Source: Hyphomicrobiales bacterium (GTDB lineage Bacteria > Pseudomonadota > Alphaproteobacteria > Rhizobiales > Rhizobiaceae). Taken from it: a stretch of 64,000 bases of DNA. Location of the stretch: the NCBI GenBank assembly GCA_900471485.1, contig UCEU01000008.1, forward strand, positions 5,314 to 69,313. Reading direction: 5' to 3'. Below the pieces are notes generated by a model that worked only from the letters and a program-made list of their open reading frames with translations, was not told the origin of the DNA and ran no database searches. The position numbers were made by a program, and so were the translations under genes. Below are positions 16,775-26,999 of the stretch, in pieces; position 1 is the first letter of the stretch, and the number at the start of each line of letters is the position of its first letter.

Positions 16775-18778
16775 TCAGGCCTCCAGCCACTTCACCTGTT
16801 CCGGCGTCAGCTTGATGTCGAGCGCCGAAAGGCTGTCCTCCAGCTCGGCGATCGTGCGCGGCCCGATCAGCGGAATGACCGGGAAGGGCTGCGCGATGAC
16901 ATAGGCGAGCGCGATGTGGATCGGGCTGCGGCCAAGCTTATTGGCGAGCTCGATCGCCCGGTCGCGGCGTTCGAAGTTGCGGTCGGAATACCAGCAACGC
17001 ACGATTTCCTCGTCGTCACGCTTGTCGCGTCCCGCACGGTCGGTGAAGAAGCCGCGACCCTGGCTGGACCATGCGAAATTAGGCACCTGCCGTTCGGCCA
17101 GCCACCGCTTCCACTCGTCGGTGGAGGACGTCACGCATCCGGCCCAGATCGGGTCGAGCATTTCGGCCAGCGAGTAGTTGTTCGACAACGCCGCGGGCGC
17201 GACCTTGCCGTTCTTCGCCGCATAGGCCGCCGCCTTGTCCATGCGTTCGCAGGTCCAGTTGGAGCCGCCGAAGATGCCGCGGATGCGGCCGCGCTTGACC
17301 TCTGCATCCATGGCATCGACGAACTCGCCAACAGGAACGTCGGTGTTGTCGCGGTGCATGAAGTAGATGTCGACATAGTCGGTCTTCAGCCGGTTCAGCG
17401 ACTGGTCGAGCTGCTTGGCGATCACGTCGGGATAGCACAGAGGCGAGTGCGCTCCCTTGCCGATCAGCACGATCTCCTCGCGGTTGACGTTGCGGCTCGT
17501 GTGCCAGTCGCCGAAGATGCTTTCGGTCTTGCCGCCGCCATAGACGAAGGCGGTGTCGAAGACATTGCCGCCGGCTTCATAGAAGGCGTCGAGGGTCAGC
17601 GACGCGGCGGCGAAGTTCGGGAAGAACTCGAAGCCGAGGGTGACGACGGATGCCGGCTTGGAGATGCCGGGGATCCGGCGCTTCGGGATGCTGCTGCCGA
17701 GCGCGACCTTGCCGCCGGCGAGGTTGGACGTGCGCTTGGCGGCCTTCTCGACGCAGTATTCCAGACCGATCGACGCGCGCCATTGGTCGAGCACGCGCAG
17801 GTTTCCGATGGAATCGGCCCAGTTCATGCCAGGTGCCGTGAACTCCGTCTTGCCGGCGCGGATCGCATCGCCCGCCGCATCCACCTCGAAGGAGTAGAGC
17901 CAGCGCTCTTCCTTGACTTCGACGGTCTGCTGCTCGTTGCCCTTGATGATCTCGATCTTGCCGACGCCGCCCTTGTGGCCGGAAGCGAACCAGAAGTCCT
18001 TGACCTCGATGCGGCCGTCCGAGCCGATGATACGCAGCGTATTGTCCTGGTTGGCCATGATCGAGCACGAGACCTCGGCTATGATGCCGCCAGGAAACTG
18101 CAGCACGGCCGATGCCCATTCATCGACGCCGGACTGGCCGAGATGGCCGACGCCCGAAACCTTCGTCGGCTCCACGAACGGCTTGCCCTCCGCCGCACCG
18201 GCGATCAGACGTGCCATCGAGACGGGATAGCCGCCGACGTCGAGAATGCCGCCGCCGGCCGTCTCGTTGGCGAACAGCCGATGCTCCGGCCGGAAGGTGC
18301 CCATGTTGAAGCCGAAGCTGGAGCGGATGATGCGGACCGTGCCGATGACGCCGCTCTTGACCAGTTCGAGCAACTTGGCGGTCTGCGGATGCAGGCGGTA
18401 CATGAAGGCTTCGCCTGCGAAGACGCCGGCCTTCCTGGCTTCATGGTAGATGGCGTCGGCGTCGAAGGCCGTCAGCGCGATCGGCTTTTCGACGAGCACA
18501 TGCTTGCCCGCCCGGATCGCCTTGATTGCCCATTCGGCATGGCCGGTATGCGGGACGGCGATGTAGACGGCATCGATCTCGCTATCGTCAAGCAACGCGT
18601 CGTAGCCGTTGACGATGCGGGCGCCGGGGAAATTGTCGGCGAGACCCGGCTTGTCGGGATTGCGGGTGGCGATGGCGGCGAGCTTGCCGGTGCGCGAATG
18701 GGCGATGCCGTCGGCGAAGGTGCGCGCGATGGTGCCTGGGCCGATGATGCCCCAGCGGATCGGTTGATCTGAGCTCAT
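16775..18778 (-). CDS. Gfo/Idh/MocA oxidoreductase-aldo/keto reductase fusion
   Basis: 667-residue protein made of two complete enzyme units. Residues 1 to about 335 are a Gfo/Idh/MocA dehydrogenase (WGIIGPGTIARTF, EKP at 97-99, GGGILDVGGYPVSMARL). Residues about 350-667 are an aldo/keto reductase with all four expected catalytic residues visible: the Asp in VFDTAFV, the Tyr in FVYGGG, the Lys in LIGKGAH and the His in YFMHRDN. The join runs through KRTSNLAGGKVALGSS. The open frame is continuous, with no sign of a frameshift. It is the last gene of the sugar ABC operon, 43 bp after the ATPase. It probably oxidises and reduces successive carbons of the imported sugar, but the substrate is unknown. 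Confidence 0.9.
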   Translation of the reverse strand: MSSDQPIRWGIIGPGTIARTFADGIAHSRTGKLAAIATRNPDKPGLADNFPGARIVNGYDALLDDSEIDAVYIAVPHTGHAEWAIKAIRAGKHVLVEKPIALTAFDADAIYHEARKAGVFAGEAFMYRLHPQTAKLLELVKSGVIGTVRIIRSSFGFNMGTFRPEHRLFANETAGGGILDVGGYPVSMARLIAGAAEGKPFVEPTKVSGVGHLGQSGVDEWASAVLQFPGGIIAEVSCSIMANQDNTLRIIGSDGRIEVKDFWFASGHKGGVGKIEIIKGNEQQTVEVKEERWLYSFEVDAAGDAIRAGKTEFTAPGMNWADSIGNLRVLDQWRASIGLEYCVEKAAKRTSNLAGGKVALGSSIPKRRIPGISKPASVVTLGFEFFPNFAAASLTLDAFYEAGGNVFDTAFVYGGGKTESIFGDWHTSRNVNREEIVLIGKGAHSPLCYPDVIAKQLDQSLNRLKTDYVDIYFMHRDNTDVPVGEFVDAMDAEVKRGRIRGIFGGSNWTCERMDKAAAYAAKNGKVAPAALSNNYSLAEMLDPIWAGCVTSSTDEWKRWLAERQVPNFAWSSQGRGFFTDRAGRDKRDDEEIVRCWYSDRNFERRDRAIELANKLGRSPIHIALAYVIAQPFPVIPLIGPRTIAELEDSLSALDIKLTPEQVKWLEA

Positions 18779-18821
18779 GGAAATTCCTCTTTCATTGCTC
18801 TGTCTTGGGAGGGATCTGCGA

Positions 18822-19907
<1,086 letters not shown>

Positions 19908-19918
19908 GCGGCCTCCGA

Positions 19919-20755
19919 TTATTTGACTGCGCCGGCCGCGATGCCAGCGATGAAGTGGCGCTGCAGAGCCACGAAGACGACGAGGATGGGGGCGGTGAGC
20001 AGCACCGCACCGGCCATGATGCCGCCCCAGGACACCTTGGTGAGCCCGATCAGCGTGCCGAGCGCCACAGGTGCCGTGACCATGCCGGGCTTGGAGTTGA
20101 TCAGCAGCGGCCAGAGGTAGTTGTTCCAGGACACCAGGAAGAGGATGATCGACAGCGCCGCCATCGTCGGCCGCGCCAGAGGCAGCGCGACGCGCAGGAA
20201 GATCTGCCATTCCTTCACGCCCTCGACGCGGGCGGCGTCGAAGAGTTCGCCGGGCATCATCGAAAACGCCTGGCGCATGAAGAGCACGCCGAGCGAGTTG
20301 AAGAGCGGCGGCACGATCAACGCCACCCAGGTGTTCGCCAGCTTGAACTCGCGGGCGACCATGATGAACTGCGGGATGACGACGACCGCAAACGGCAGGG
20401 TGATGGTGCCGAGAATAATGGCGGTGACGACGGAGCGGCCGGCGAAGCGATAGCGCGCCAGTGCCCAGCCGGCCATCGAGGTCAGCATCACCGAAAGCAC
20501 GGTGTAGATGACCGCGACGGTGATCGAGATGAACATGGCGCGCAGGAAGTTGGTATCGGCCTGCAGGTTCTCGAAGTTGGCGATGAAGTTCGTCGATGGC
20601 CAGAGCACGATTTCCGGGCTGAAGATGCCGTAGTCGGGCATGGTCGAGAACACGAACATCATCCACAGCGGAAAGAGCCAGATGATCGCAAGCGGTGTCA
20701 GCACCGCATGCAGCGCGATCTTGCGGAAGAGCAGGGATTGCGACTTGGAACTCAT
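19919..20755 (-). CDS. Sugar ABC transporter permease (MalG/UgpE type)
   Basis: 278-residue inner-membrane permease with about six membrane segments, starting with [19 protein letters not shown] near residues 18-36. The EAA loop is visible as [20 protein letters not shown] near 185-204. The start at 20755 overlaps the stop of the other permease gene by 4 bp (ATGA), which indicates coupling. The longer in-frame extension into the preceding gene is not real. Its partner is the permease at 20752-21612. Confidence 0.92.
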   Translation of the reverse strand: MSSKSQSLLFRKIALHAVLTPLAIIWLFPLWMMFVFSTMPDYGIFSPEIVLWPSTNFIANFENLQADTNFLRAMFISITVAVIYTVLSVMLTSMAGWALARYRFAGRSVVTAIILGTITLPFAVVVIPQFIMVAREFKLANTWVALIVPPLFNSLGVLFMRQAFSMMPGELFDAARVEGVKEWQIFLRVALPLARPTMAALSIILFLVSWNNYLWPLLINSKPGMVTAPVALGTLIGLTKVSWGGIMAGAVLLTAPILVVFVALQRHFIAGIAAGAVK

Positions 20756-21612
20756 TTCGGCTCCCTTCCGATCCACAGGTTGAACAGCGAGATGGCGATG
20801 GCCAGCGCCGCCATGGTGTAGGCGATCGCAGAGGCGTAGCCGAAGTTCAGCGACAGGAAGCCCTGCCGGTAGAGCAACAGCCCAAGCGTCTCGGTGCCGC
20901 CACCGGGGCCGCCGCGATTGGTGATGAGGAATGGCTCGGTGAAGAGCTGCATCGTGCCGATGACGGAGAGCACCACGCAGAAGAGAATGATGGGGCGCAG
21001 CAGCGGCAGCGTGATGTGGAAGAACTGCTGCGTCTTGCTCACCCGGTCGAGCGTGGCGGCTTCGTAGACGTCCTCGGGAATCGACTGCAGGCCGGCGAGA
21101 ATGATGATGGCGTTGTAGCCCGCCCAGCGCCAGGTGACCGCGATGATGACGAGCGCCATCGCCGCGTTGGGGTTGTCGAACCAGGAGACGGCGGGAATGC
21201 CGACGGACGTGATGAGCTTGTTGACGATGCCGAAGTCGATGCTGAACATCAGCCGGAAGACCGCCGCATACGCAACTTCGCCGACGACGACAGGTGCGAA
21301 AAAGGCGAAGCGGAACAGCGGTCGCATCTTCAGGAGCGGCGAGTTCAGGAGCACCGCCATGACGGTGGCGATCGCGATCATCACGGGAACCTGGATCAGC
21401 AGGATGATCAGCGTGTTGTAGAGCGCGTTGTAGAAGGCGGGGTCGTGGAACAGGCGGCCCCAGTTGGCCGAAGCGCTGAATTTCCACGGATTGATGCGGG
21501 TGTTCTGAAACGAGATCAGAAACGAATTGATGATCGGCCAAATCCAGAAGGTCGCGAAGACCAGCAGATATGGCGCGAGGAACGCGTAGGCGCTCCGGGT
21601 CCGGATCGGCAT
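20752..21612 (-). CDS. Sugar ABC transporter permease (MalF/UgpA type)
   Basis: 286-residue permease with six predicted membrane segments. It begins [19 protein letters not shown], and the EAA loop reads [18 protein letters not shown] near 190-207. The ATG at 21612 has GAGGAG 8 bases upstream; an ATG at 21642 is less well placed. It follows the binding-protein gene after a 76-bp gap that contains a strong hairpin. Confidence 0.92.
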   Translation of the reverse strand: MPIRTRSAYAFLAPYLLVFATFWIWPIINSFLISFQNTRINPWKFSASANWGRLFHDPAFYNALYNTLIILLIQVPVMIAIATVMAVLLNSPLLKMRPLFRFAFFAPVVVGEVAYAAVFRLMFSIDFGIVNKLITSVGIPAVSWFDNPNAAMALVIIAVTWRWAGYNAIIILAGLQSIPEDVYEAATLDRVSKTQQFFHITLPLLRPIILFCVVLSVIGTMQLFTEPFLITNRGGPGGGTETLGLLLYRQGFLSLNFGYASAIAYTMAALAIAISLFNLWIGREPK

Positions 21613-21656
21613 GTCATTCTCCTCAAAGACGAAACGAGCCATCCACCAGGGATGGG

Positions 21657-21680
21657 GCCGGGCGCGTTGTGGCGCCCGGC
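21657..21680 (-). other. Hairpin between sugar binding-protein and permease genes
   Basis: A perfect 9-bp stem, GCCGGGCGC against GCGCCCGGC, with a 6-base loop starts 8 bp after the binding-protein stop. There is no T tract. It probably raises the amount of binding-protein transcript over the permease part. Confidence 0.6.
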
Positions 21681-21688
21681 TTGGTCAC

Positions 21689-22963
21689 TCATTCCGCGAT
21701 GGGGAGACCGGTCGCCGAAGCGATCTGGTTGGCGGCGTCGTCGAGAGCAGCCTTCGCGTCGGGATAACCGCCGGCGAAATACTTGGTCTGCGCGGCCTTG
21801 TAGATCGCGTCCGCATCCGTCTGGAACTGCGTGCCGCGGCTCGGCTTGATCTTCGGCAGGGTCGAGAGAATATCGGCCCAGACCTTCTGGCCGCCCCAAT
21901 AGGGCTGCGGTTCGTTGACGAACGGATCCTGCACGGCGGAGAGCAGCGAGGGAACGAGACCGAAGGACTTCAGCATCGCGACCTGGCCCTCATTGGTGCC
22001 GAGCGCGTAATCGACATAGGTCCAGGCGGCTTCCTTGTTGGCCGAGTTGGCGGCGATGGCGAGCGACGAGCCGCCGAGGTTGGCCGCGTGCGGGCCGTCG
22101 GGCGTGAGGCTCGGCATCATGTAGACGCCCCACTTGCCGGAGAGATCGGGCGAGCCGGAGCGCACGGTGCCTTCATACCAGCCGCCATACATCTGGCTGG
22201 CGACCTTGCCAGCGGTATTGGCCTGGATCTTCTCGTCCCAGATCGCTGCCGTCAGCGTGCCGGCGTCCTTCATCTGCTTGACCTTTTCCAGGGTCGCGAC
22301 GCAGGCGGGCTGATTGATGGTGATGTTCTGGCCATCCGTGGAGAAGTAGCCGCAGCCCTGCTCGTTGGAGATCATGCGGAACCACTCGCTGTCGCCGTTG
22401 AAATCGGCCTGCGCCATGACGACACCAGGATTGGCTTCGGAAATCTTCTTGCCGGCCGCGATGAAATCGTCCCAGCTCTTGATGGACGCCGGATCGACGC
22501 CTGCCTTCTCGTAGAAGTCGCGGCGATAGAACACGGCTACCGGACCGGAATCCCACGGCATGGCATAGGCGACGTCGCCGACTTCAAGCTCGGTACGCTT
22601 GAATTCCGGGAATTTCGCCTGGATATCGGCGTTGTAGCCGAGGTCCTTCAGGTTGGCGAAGCAATCGGGAAAGCGGTTCCAGAAAATCTCCGCCTCGAAG
22701 TTCTCGACGGTGACGATATCCGGCAAACCCTCGCCGCCGGCGGCGCAAGCGGCCAGCATCTTGTCGAACACCTGCTGGTTACCGAGATCCTCCACGGTGA
22801 CCTTGATGTCGGGATGCTGCTTGTTGAAACCCTCGAGCGTGGACTTCAGCGCCGATGCGGCGACGTTCCAGCTCCAGATGGTGAGATTGGCCGACTGTGC
22901 GAATGCCGAGCCCGATGCCAGAAGCGCAACCGCGGCGGTCGCACCAATAAGTTTGAAGCGCAT
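21689..22963 (-). CDS. Sugar ABC transporter binding protein (family 1)
   Basis: 424-residue extracellular solute-binding protein of family 1. The signal peptide spans about residues 1-22 (MRFKLIGATAAVALLASGSA, then FAQ). NLTIWSWNVAASALKSTLEG and VGDVAYAMPWDSGPVAVFYRRD are typical of carbohydrate binders. It is the first gene of a five-gene operon (binding protein, two permeases, ATPase, fusion oxidoreductase). The 86-bp region to the divergent AraC gene must carry both promoters. The sugar cannot be named from sequence alone. Confidence 0.92.
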   Translation of the reverse strand: MRFKLIGATAAVALLASGSAFAQSANLTIWSWNVAASALKSTLEGFNKQHPDIKVTVEDLGNQQVFDKMLAACAAGGEGLPDIVTVENFEAEIFWNRFPDCFANLKDLGYNADIQAKFPEFKRTELEVGDVAYAMPWDSGPVAVFYRRDFYEKAGVDPASIKSWDDFIAAGKKISEANPGVVMAQADFNGDSEWFRMISNEQGCGYFSTDGQNITINQPACVATLEKVKQMKDAGTLTAAIWDEKIQANTAGKVASQMYGGWYEGTVRSGSPDLSGKWGVYMMPSLTPDGPHAANLGGSSLAIAANSANKEAAWTYVDYALGTNEGQVAMLKSFGLVPSLLSAVQDPFVNEPQPYWGGQKVWADILSTLPKIKPSRGTQFQTDADAIYKAAQTKYFAGGYPDAKAALDDAANQIASATGLPIAE

Positions 22964-23049
22964 TGAAAATCCTCCCTTTTCAATTGCCGTCCCTTAGCGA
23001 ACGCGGCTAGACTATCTGGAAGGGAGCCGCTGTCTCCTAAAAAGGGAAC

Positions 23050-23964
23050 ATGGATTTGGCGGAAAGTAAGATTGAAAAACGGGCTGTCTATCAGCCGGGA
23101 GCGAGCAGCATCGAAGGATTGCCGACGGCACTCCAGATGTTTCACAACCATCCGCCGCGGATGCTGATGCCGCATTGGCATGTGCAGGTGGAGCTGAACT
23201 ATATCATGCGCGGCAATGTGCATTACCGCCTGAATGGCCATGATATCAGCATGAAGGCCGGCGACATGTGCCTCTTCTGGGGTGGTCAGCCGCACCAGAT
23301 GGACGAGAGCAGCGACGATGCGATCTATGCCGGCGGGCATCTGCCGCTGGTCTATTTTTTCCGCCTGCGCCTGCCGATCAATATTTCCAGCCGCCTGATG
23401 AAGGGCGAGATTCTTTTCACCTCCGCCACCGATGCCGCCGACGTCGAGAACTTTCCGCGCTGGGTCGCCTACGCCAAGTCCGGCGATCCCGCCAAGGCGC
23501 AGCATGCGGTGGAAGAGATGCTGCTGCGGATCGAGCGCATCCTGCTCGATCCCTATTCCATGCTCGCGCCGAACGGCATGTCTGCCACCGACGATGTGGA
23601 GCAGGCCTATGCGCAGTCGTCGCGCAGCGTCGCGCGCATGTGCGATTTCATCGCCGCGAGCTTCCTGCACGAGATCGATTCGGTCGATATCGCTCGTGCA
23701 GCCGATCTGCATCCGAAGTACGCGATGAACCTGTTCAAGAAGACGACGGGGATGACACTGAGCAAGTATGTCAATCTGCTCAGGCTTTCCCGCGCCCAGG
23801 CGATGTTGATGAACGACGGCGCCAACGTGCTGCAGGTGGCGATGGACAGCGGGTTTGGCTCGATCAGCGCCTTCAACAAGTCCTTCCGCCACATCGCCGG
23901 CATGTCGCCATCCGACTTCCGGCGCGATGCGCGCATGCTCACGCACTACGCCCTTCAGGCCTGA
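23050..23964 (+). CDS. AraC family regulator, MelR-like
   Basis: 304-residue regulator. The N-terminal cupin sugar-sensing part (residues about 30-100: HNHPPRMLMPHWHVQVELNY, then GDMCLFWGGQPHQM) resembles E. coli MelR from memory. The C-terminal AraC DNA-binding domain occupies about 195-300, with both helix-turn-helix units visible (VDIARAADLHPKYAMNLFKK and VLQVAMDSGFGSISAFNKSF). It is divergent from the sugar ABC operon and is the obvious candidate activator for it, with the imported sugar as inducer. The ATG is preceded by AAAAAGGGAAC. Confidence 0.9.
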   Translation: MDLAESKIEKRAVYQPGASSIEGLPTALQMFHNHPPRMLMPHWHVQVELNYIMRGNVHYRLNGHDISMKAGDMCLFWGGQPHQMDESSDDAIYAGGHLPLVYFFRLRLPINISSRLMKGEILFTSATDAADVENFPRWVAYAKSGDPAKAQHAVEEMLLRIERILLDPYSMLAPNGMSATDDVEQAYAQSSRSVARMCDFIAASFLHEIDSVDIARAADLHPKYAMNLFKKTTGMTLSKYVNLLRLSRAQAMLMNDGANVLQVAMDSGFGSISAFNKSFRHIAGMSPSDFRRDARMLTHYALQA

Positions 23965-24885
23965 TCAGCCCGGTTGCCCACCGTCTCTTGTCGACGCGAA
24001 CAGCCGGTAAAGCAGTTCCGCCGAGGCGGATAGCTCCCGGTCGCGGAGCTTGACGAGGCCGAAGCCTGGTACCGAGATGTCCCGCTCAACCGCCAGCCGG
24101 CGCAAAAGCCCGTGTTGCTCGAAGAGCTCGCCCACGGGTTCGGCGAAGATGCCGAGACGGTCGCTCTGCATCATCAGGAGAAGGGTCAGCAGCGCATCGG
24201 ATGTGGAGACGACGCTGGCGGGCACGATGCCGTGGCGTCGGATATAATCGTCGGCGACCTGCCGCAGGAAGGAGCCGTGCGGCTGCAGCACCCAGCTGTG
24301 GGCGCGCATCTCGTCTTCCGTCACGACTGCCTTCGCCGCAAGCGGATGATTGGCAGCCGCGACCACGCGCAACGTCTCCTGGCCGATCGGCACGTAGTCG
24401 AAGAGCAGCGGGTTCATCCCGCTCGGTATGCGGCAGACGGCGAAATCGAGCCTCCGGCTGAGCACATCTTCCAGAAGCACGTCGCTGCTGCCGACGGAGA
24501 TGCTGACATCGATGGTCGGGTGCGTCTCGAACATGCGCTGAAGGGCAGGCGCGACATAATCGGCGGCGGGTGTCATGATCGTTCCGAAAGCGACGCTGCC
24601 ACCCTGGCCGGCGGCGGCGACGACCATTTCGTATTCGGCGCGCTGTGCCTCGGCGAGCAGCATCTTGGCGTGACGCACGATCACCTCGCCCTGCGGCGTC
24701 GGCACAAGGCCGCGGTTGTGGCGCTCGAAAAGCTGGTGGCCGGACATCTGTTCCAGTTCGTTCAGCGTGCGCGACAGTGCCGGCTGGGAAACGCCGAACA
24801 TTTCGGCCACGACACCGAGTTTCCCATGTTCGCTGAGCGCCACGAGCATCTTCATGTGCCGCAGCTTGAAACCATCCAGTCCCAT
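23965..24885 (-). CDS. LysR family regulator next to xylDX
   Basis: 306-residue LysR-type regulator. The winged helix lies at about residues 5-65 (MKMLVALSEHGKLGVVAEMF, then VSQPALSRTLNELEQ), followed by a substrate-binding domain from about 95. The N-terminus resembles the GbpR-type sugar regulators of agrobacteria. It is convergent with, and directly adjacent to, the AraC gene, and divergent from the dehydratase gene with a 116-bp shared region that contains a CGCAT-ATCAGA-ATGCG dyad. It most likely controls the pentonate genes, with a sugar acid as effector; this is inferred from position. Confidence 0.9.
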   Translation of the reverse strand: MGLDGFKLRHMKMLVALSEHGKLGVVAEMFGVSQPALSRTLNELEQMSGHQLFERHNRGLVPTPQGEVIVRHAKMLLAEAQRAEYEMVVAAAGQGGSVAFGTIMTPAADYVAPALQRMFETHPTIDVSISVGSSDVLLEDVLSRRLDFAVCRIPSGMNPLLFDYVPIGQETLRVVAAANHPLAAKAVVTEDEMRAHSWVLQPHGSFLRQVADDYIRRHGIVPASVVSTSDALLTLLLMMQSDRLGIFAEPVGELFEQHGLLRRLAVERDISVPGFGLVKLRDRELSASAELLYRLFASTRDGGQPG

Positions 24886-24911
24886 GATTTTCCCGCTTGA
24901 TATAAATTATC

Positions 24912-24927
24912 CGCATATCAGAATGCG
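24912..24927. promoter_or_regulatory. Candidate LysR operator
   Basis: Dyad CGCAT-ATCAGA-ATGCG in the divergent LysR/xylD region, 27 bp from the LysR start. A shorter dyad, CTGA-CGA-TCAG, lies at 24949-24959. The position suits autoregulation and activation of the dehydratase gene. Confidence 0.4.
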
Positions 24928-25001
24928 AAAGACTGATTAGAAATTCACCTGACGATCAGCTAAATGCATGACAGCAATCGCGTCAACGCAAGGAAACCAG
25001 C

Positions 25002-26840
25002 ATGGCCGAGAAAACACCGTCTTCCCACAATCCAACCGCCGTTCAGGAGCAGGCCGACAAGCCGCAGCTTCGCTCGCGGGCCTGGTTCGACAATCTCGCC
25101 AACCCCGACATGACCGCTCTCTACCTCGAGCGCTACATGAATTTCGGCCTGAGCCAGGAGGAGCTGCAGTCCGGCCGCCCGATCATCGGCATCGCGCAGA
25201 CGGGCTCCGATCTCTCGCCCTGCAACCGTCACCATCTCGAGCTCGCCAAGCGCGTTCGCGAGGGCATTCGCGACGCCGGCGGCATCGCGATCGAGTTTCC
25301 GGTGCATCCGATCCAGGAAACCGGCAAGCGCCCGACCGCGGGTCTCGACCGCAACCTGTCCTACCTCGGCCTCGTCGAAGTGCTCTACGGTTATCCGCTC
25401 GATGGCGTCGTGCTGACCATCGGCTGCGACAAGACCACGCCGGCCTGTCTCATGGCCGCGGCAACCGTGAACATTCCCGCGATCGCGTTGTCCGTCGGCC
25501 CGATGCTCAATGGCTGGTTCCGTGGCGAGCGCACGGGCTCGGGCACCATCGTCTGGAAGGCGCGCGAGATGATGGCGCGCGGCGAGATCGATTACCAGGG
25601 CTTCGTCAAGCTCGTCGCCTCCTCGGCGCCGTCGACCGGCTATTGCAACACGATGGGCACGGCGACGACGATGAACTCGCTTGCCGAAGCGCTGGGCATG
25701 CAGCTGCCGGGTGCCGCCGCCATTCCCGCGCCCTACCGCGACCGCCAGGAAATCTCCTATGAAACCGGTCTCCGCATCGTCGAGATGGTGCGCGAGGACC
25801 TGAAGCCTTCGGACATCCTGACCAAGGAAGCCTTCATCAACGCCATTCGCGTCAATTCGGCGATCGGCGGCTCGACCAATGCTCCGATCCACCTGAATGC
25901 GCTCGCGCGTCATGTCGGCGTGGAGCTGACTGTGGACGACTGGCAGACCTATGGCGAGGACATCCCGCTCCTGGTCAACCTGCAGCCGGCCGGCGAATAT
26001 CTCGGCGAGGACTACTACCACGCCGGCGGCGTGCCCGCCGTCATGGGCGAGCTCATCAAGCACGAGCTGCTGAACACGAGCGCGATCACCGCCAACGGCA
26101 AGACGGTGGGCGAGAACTACACCTCCGCCATGATCGAGGACGAGAAGGTCATTCGGCCGTTCGAGCGTCCGCTGAAGGAGCGCGCCGGGTTCCGCGTGCT
26201 CAAGGGCAATCTCTTCTCCTCGGCGATCATGAAGACCAGCGTCATCTCGCCCGAGTTCCGCGACCGCTACCTCTCCAATCCGGACGATCCGGAAGCCTTC
26301 GTCGGACGCGCCGTCGTCTTCGACGGTCCGGAGGATTATCACCACCGTATCGACGATCCATCTCTCGGCATCGACGCATCGACGGTGCTGTTCATGCGCG
26401 GCGCCGGCCCGATCGGCTATCCGGGTGCGGCCGAGGTCGTCAACATGCGCGCGCCGGACTACCTGCTGAAGCAGGGCCTTTCCTCGCTCCCTTGCATCGG
26501 TGACGGTCGCCAATCCGGTACGTCGGGCTCGCCGTCGATCCTCAACGCCTCGCCGGAAGCGGCCGCGGGCGGCGGGCTTGCGGTCCTCAAGACCGGTGAC
26601 CAGGTGCGCATCGATCTGAAGAACGGATCGGCCAACATCCTGATCAGCGATGAGGAACTGGCCGAGCGTCACGCCGCGCTGAAGGCGGCGGGCGGCTACG
26701 TCTATCCGGAAAGCCAGACGCCGTGGCAGGAAATCCAGCGCAACTATGTCGGCCAGATGGAGACCGGCGCGGTGCTCGAACCGGCCGTGAAGTACCAGCG
26801 GATCGCCCAGACGAAGGGCATTCCGCGCGACAACCACTAG
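25002..26840 (+). CDS. xylD: Pentonate dehydratase, IlvD/Edd family (XylD-like)
   Basis: 612-residue IlvD/Edd dehydratase. The three cysteines expected to bind the [2Fe-2S] cluster are Cys74 ([10 protein letters not shown]), Cys142 ([11 protein letters not shown]) and Cys215 (GYCNTMGTA), and Lys144 next to Cys142 suits the metal site. The length and the N-terminal [19 protein letters not shown] fit the sugar-acid branch (xylonate or arabonate) better than IlvD. The linked XylX-like gene points to the Weimberg pathway: D-xylonate or L-arabinonate to a 2-keto-3-deoxy-pentonate. Specificity between pentonates cannot be decided. A strong terminator follows. Confidence 0.88.
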   Translation: MAEKTPSSHNPTAVQEQADKPQLRSRAWFDNLANPDMTALYLERYMNFGLSQEELQSGRPIIGIAQTGSDLSPCNRHHLELAKRVREGIRDAGGIAIEFPVHPIQETGKRPTAGLDRNLSYLGLVEVLYGYPLDGVVLTIGCDKTTPACLMAAATVNIPAIALSVGPMLNGWFRGERTGSGTIVWKAREMMARGEIDYQGFVKLVASSAPSTGYCNTMGTATTMNSLAEALGMQLPGAAAIPAPYRDRQEISYETGLRIVEMVREDLKPSDILTKEAFINAIRVNSAIGGSTNAPIHLNALARHVGVELTVDDWQTYGEDIPLLVNLQPAGEYLGEDYYHAGGVPAVMGELIKHELLNTSAITANGKTVGENYTSAMIEDEKVIRPFERPLKERAGFRVLKGNLFSSAIMKTSVISPEFRDRYLSNPDDPEAFVGRAVVFDGPEDYHHRIDDPSLGIDASTVLFMRGAGPIGYPGAAEVVNMRAPDYLLKQGLSSLPCIGDGRQSGTSGSPSILNASPEAAAGGGLAVLKTGDQVRIDLKNGSANILISDEELAERHAALKAAGGYVYPESQTPWQEIQRNYVGQMETGAVLEPAVKYQRIAQTKGIPRDNH

Positions 26841-26859
26841 GACTTCCAATTTCCATATT

Positions 26860-26896
26860 GGCCCGGCAATGGTTTTCTCCATTGCCGGGCCTTGTC
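26860..26896 (+). terminator. Terminator after xylD
   Basis: A perfect 13-bp stem, GGCCCGGCAATGG pairing with CCATTGCCGGGCC, with the loop TTTTCT and then TTGTCGTTG. It starts 20 bp after the xylD stop and lies before xylX, so xylX may have its own promoter or depend on read-through. Confidence 0.75.
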
Positions 26897-26999
26897 GTTG
26901 CCGGACGAATATGATGGATTTTCGCCGCCGCTGGGTTGGAGGGCGGCGCTTCCCTTTCATACGAGAGCGCGTCCATCGCTCGCCGTGACGGAAACTGCT

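Noticed and set aside
16916..18772. A 618-codon open frame on the plus strand opposite the fusion oxidoreductase
   Set aside because: Shadow of a gene whose catalytic motifs are intact on the other strand.
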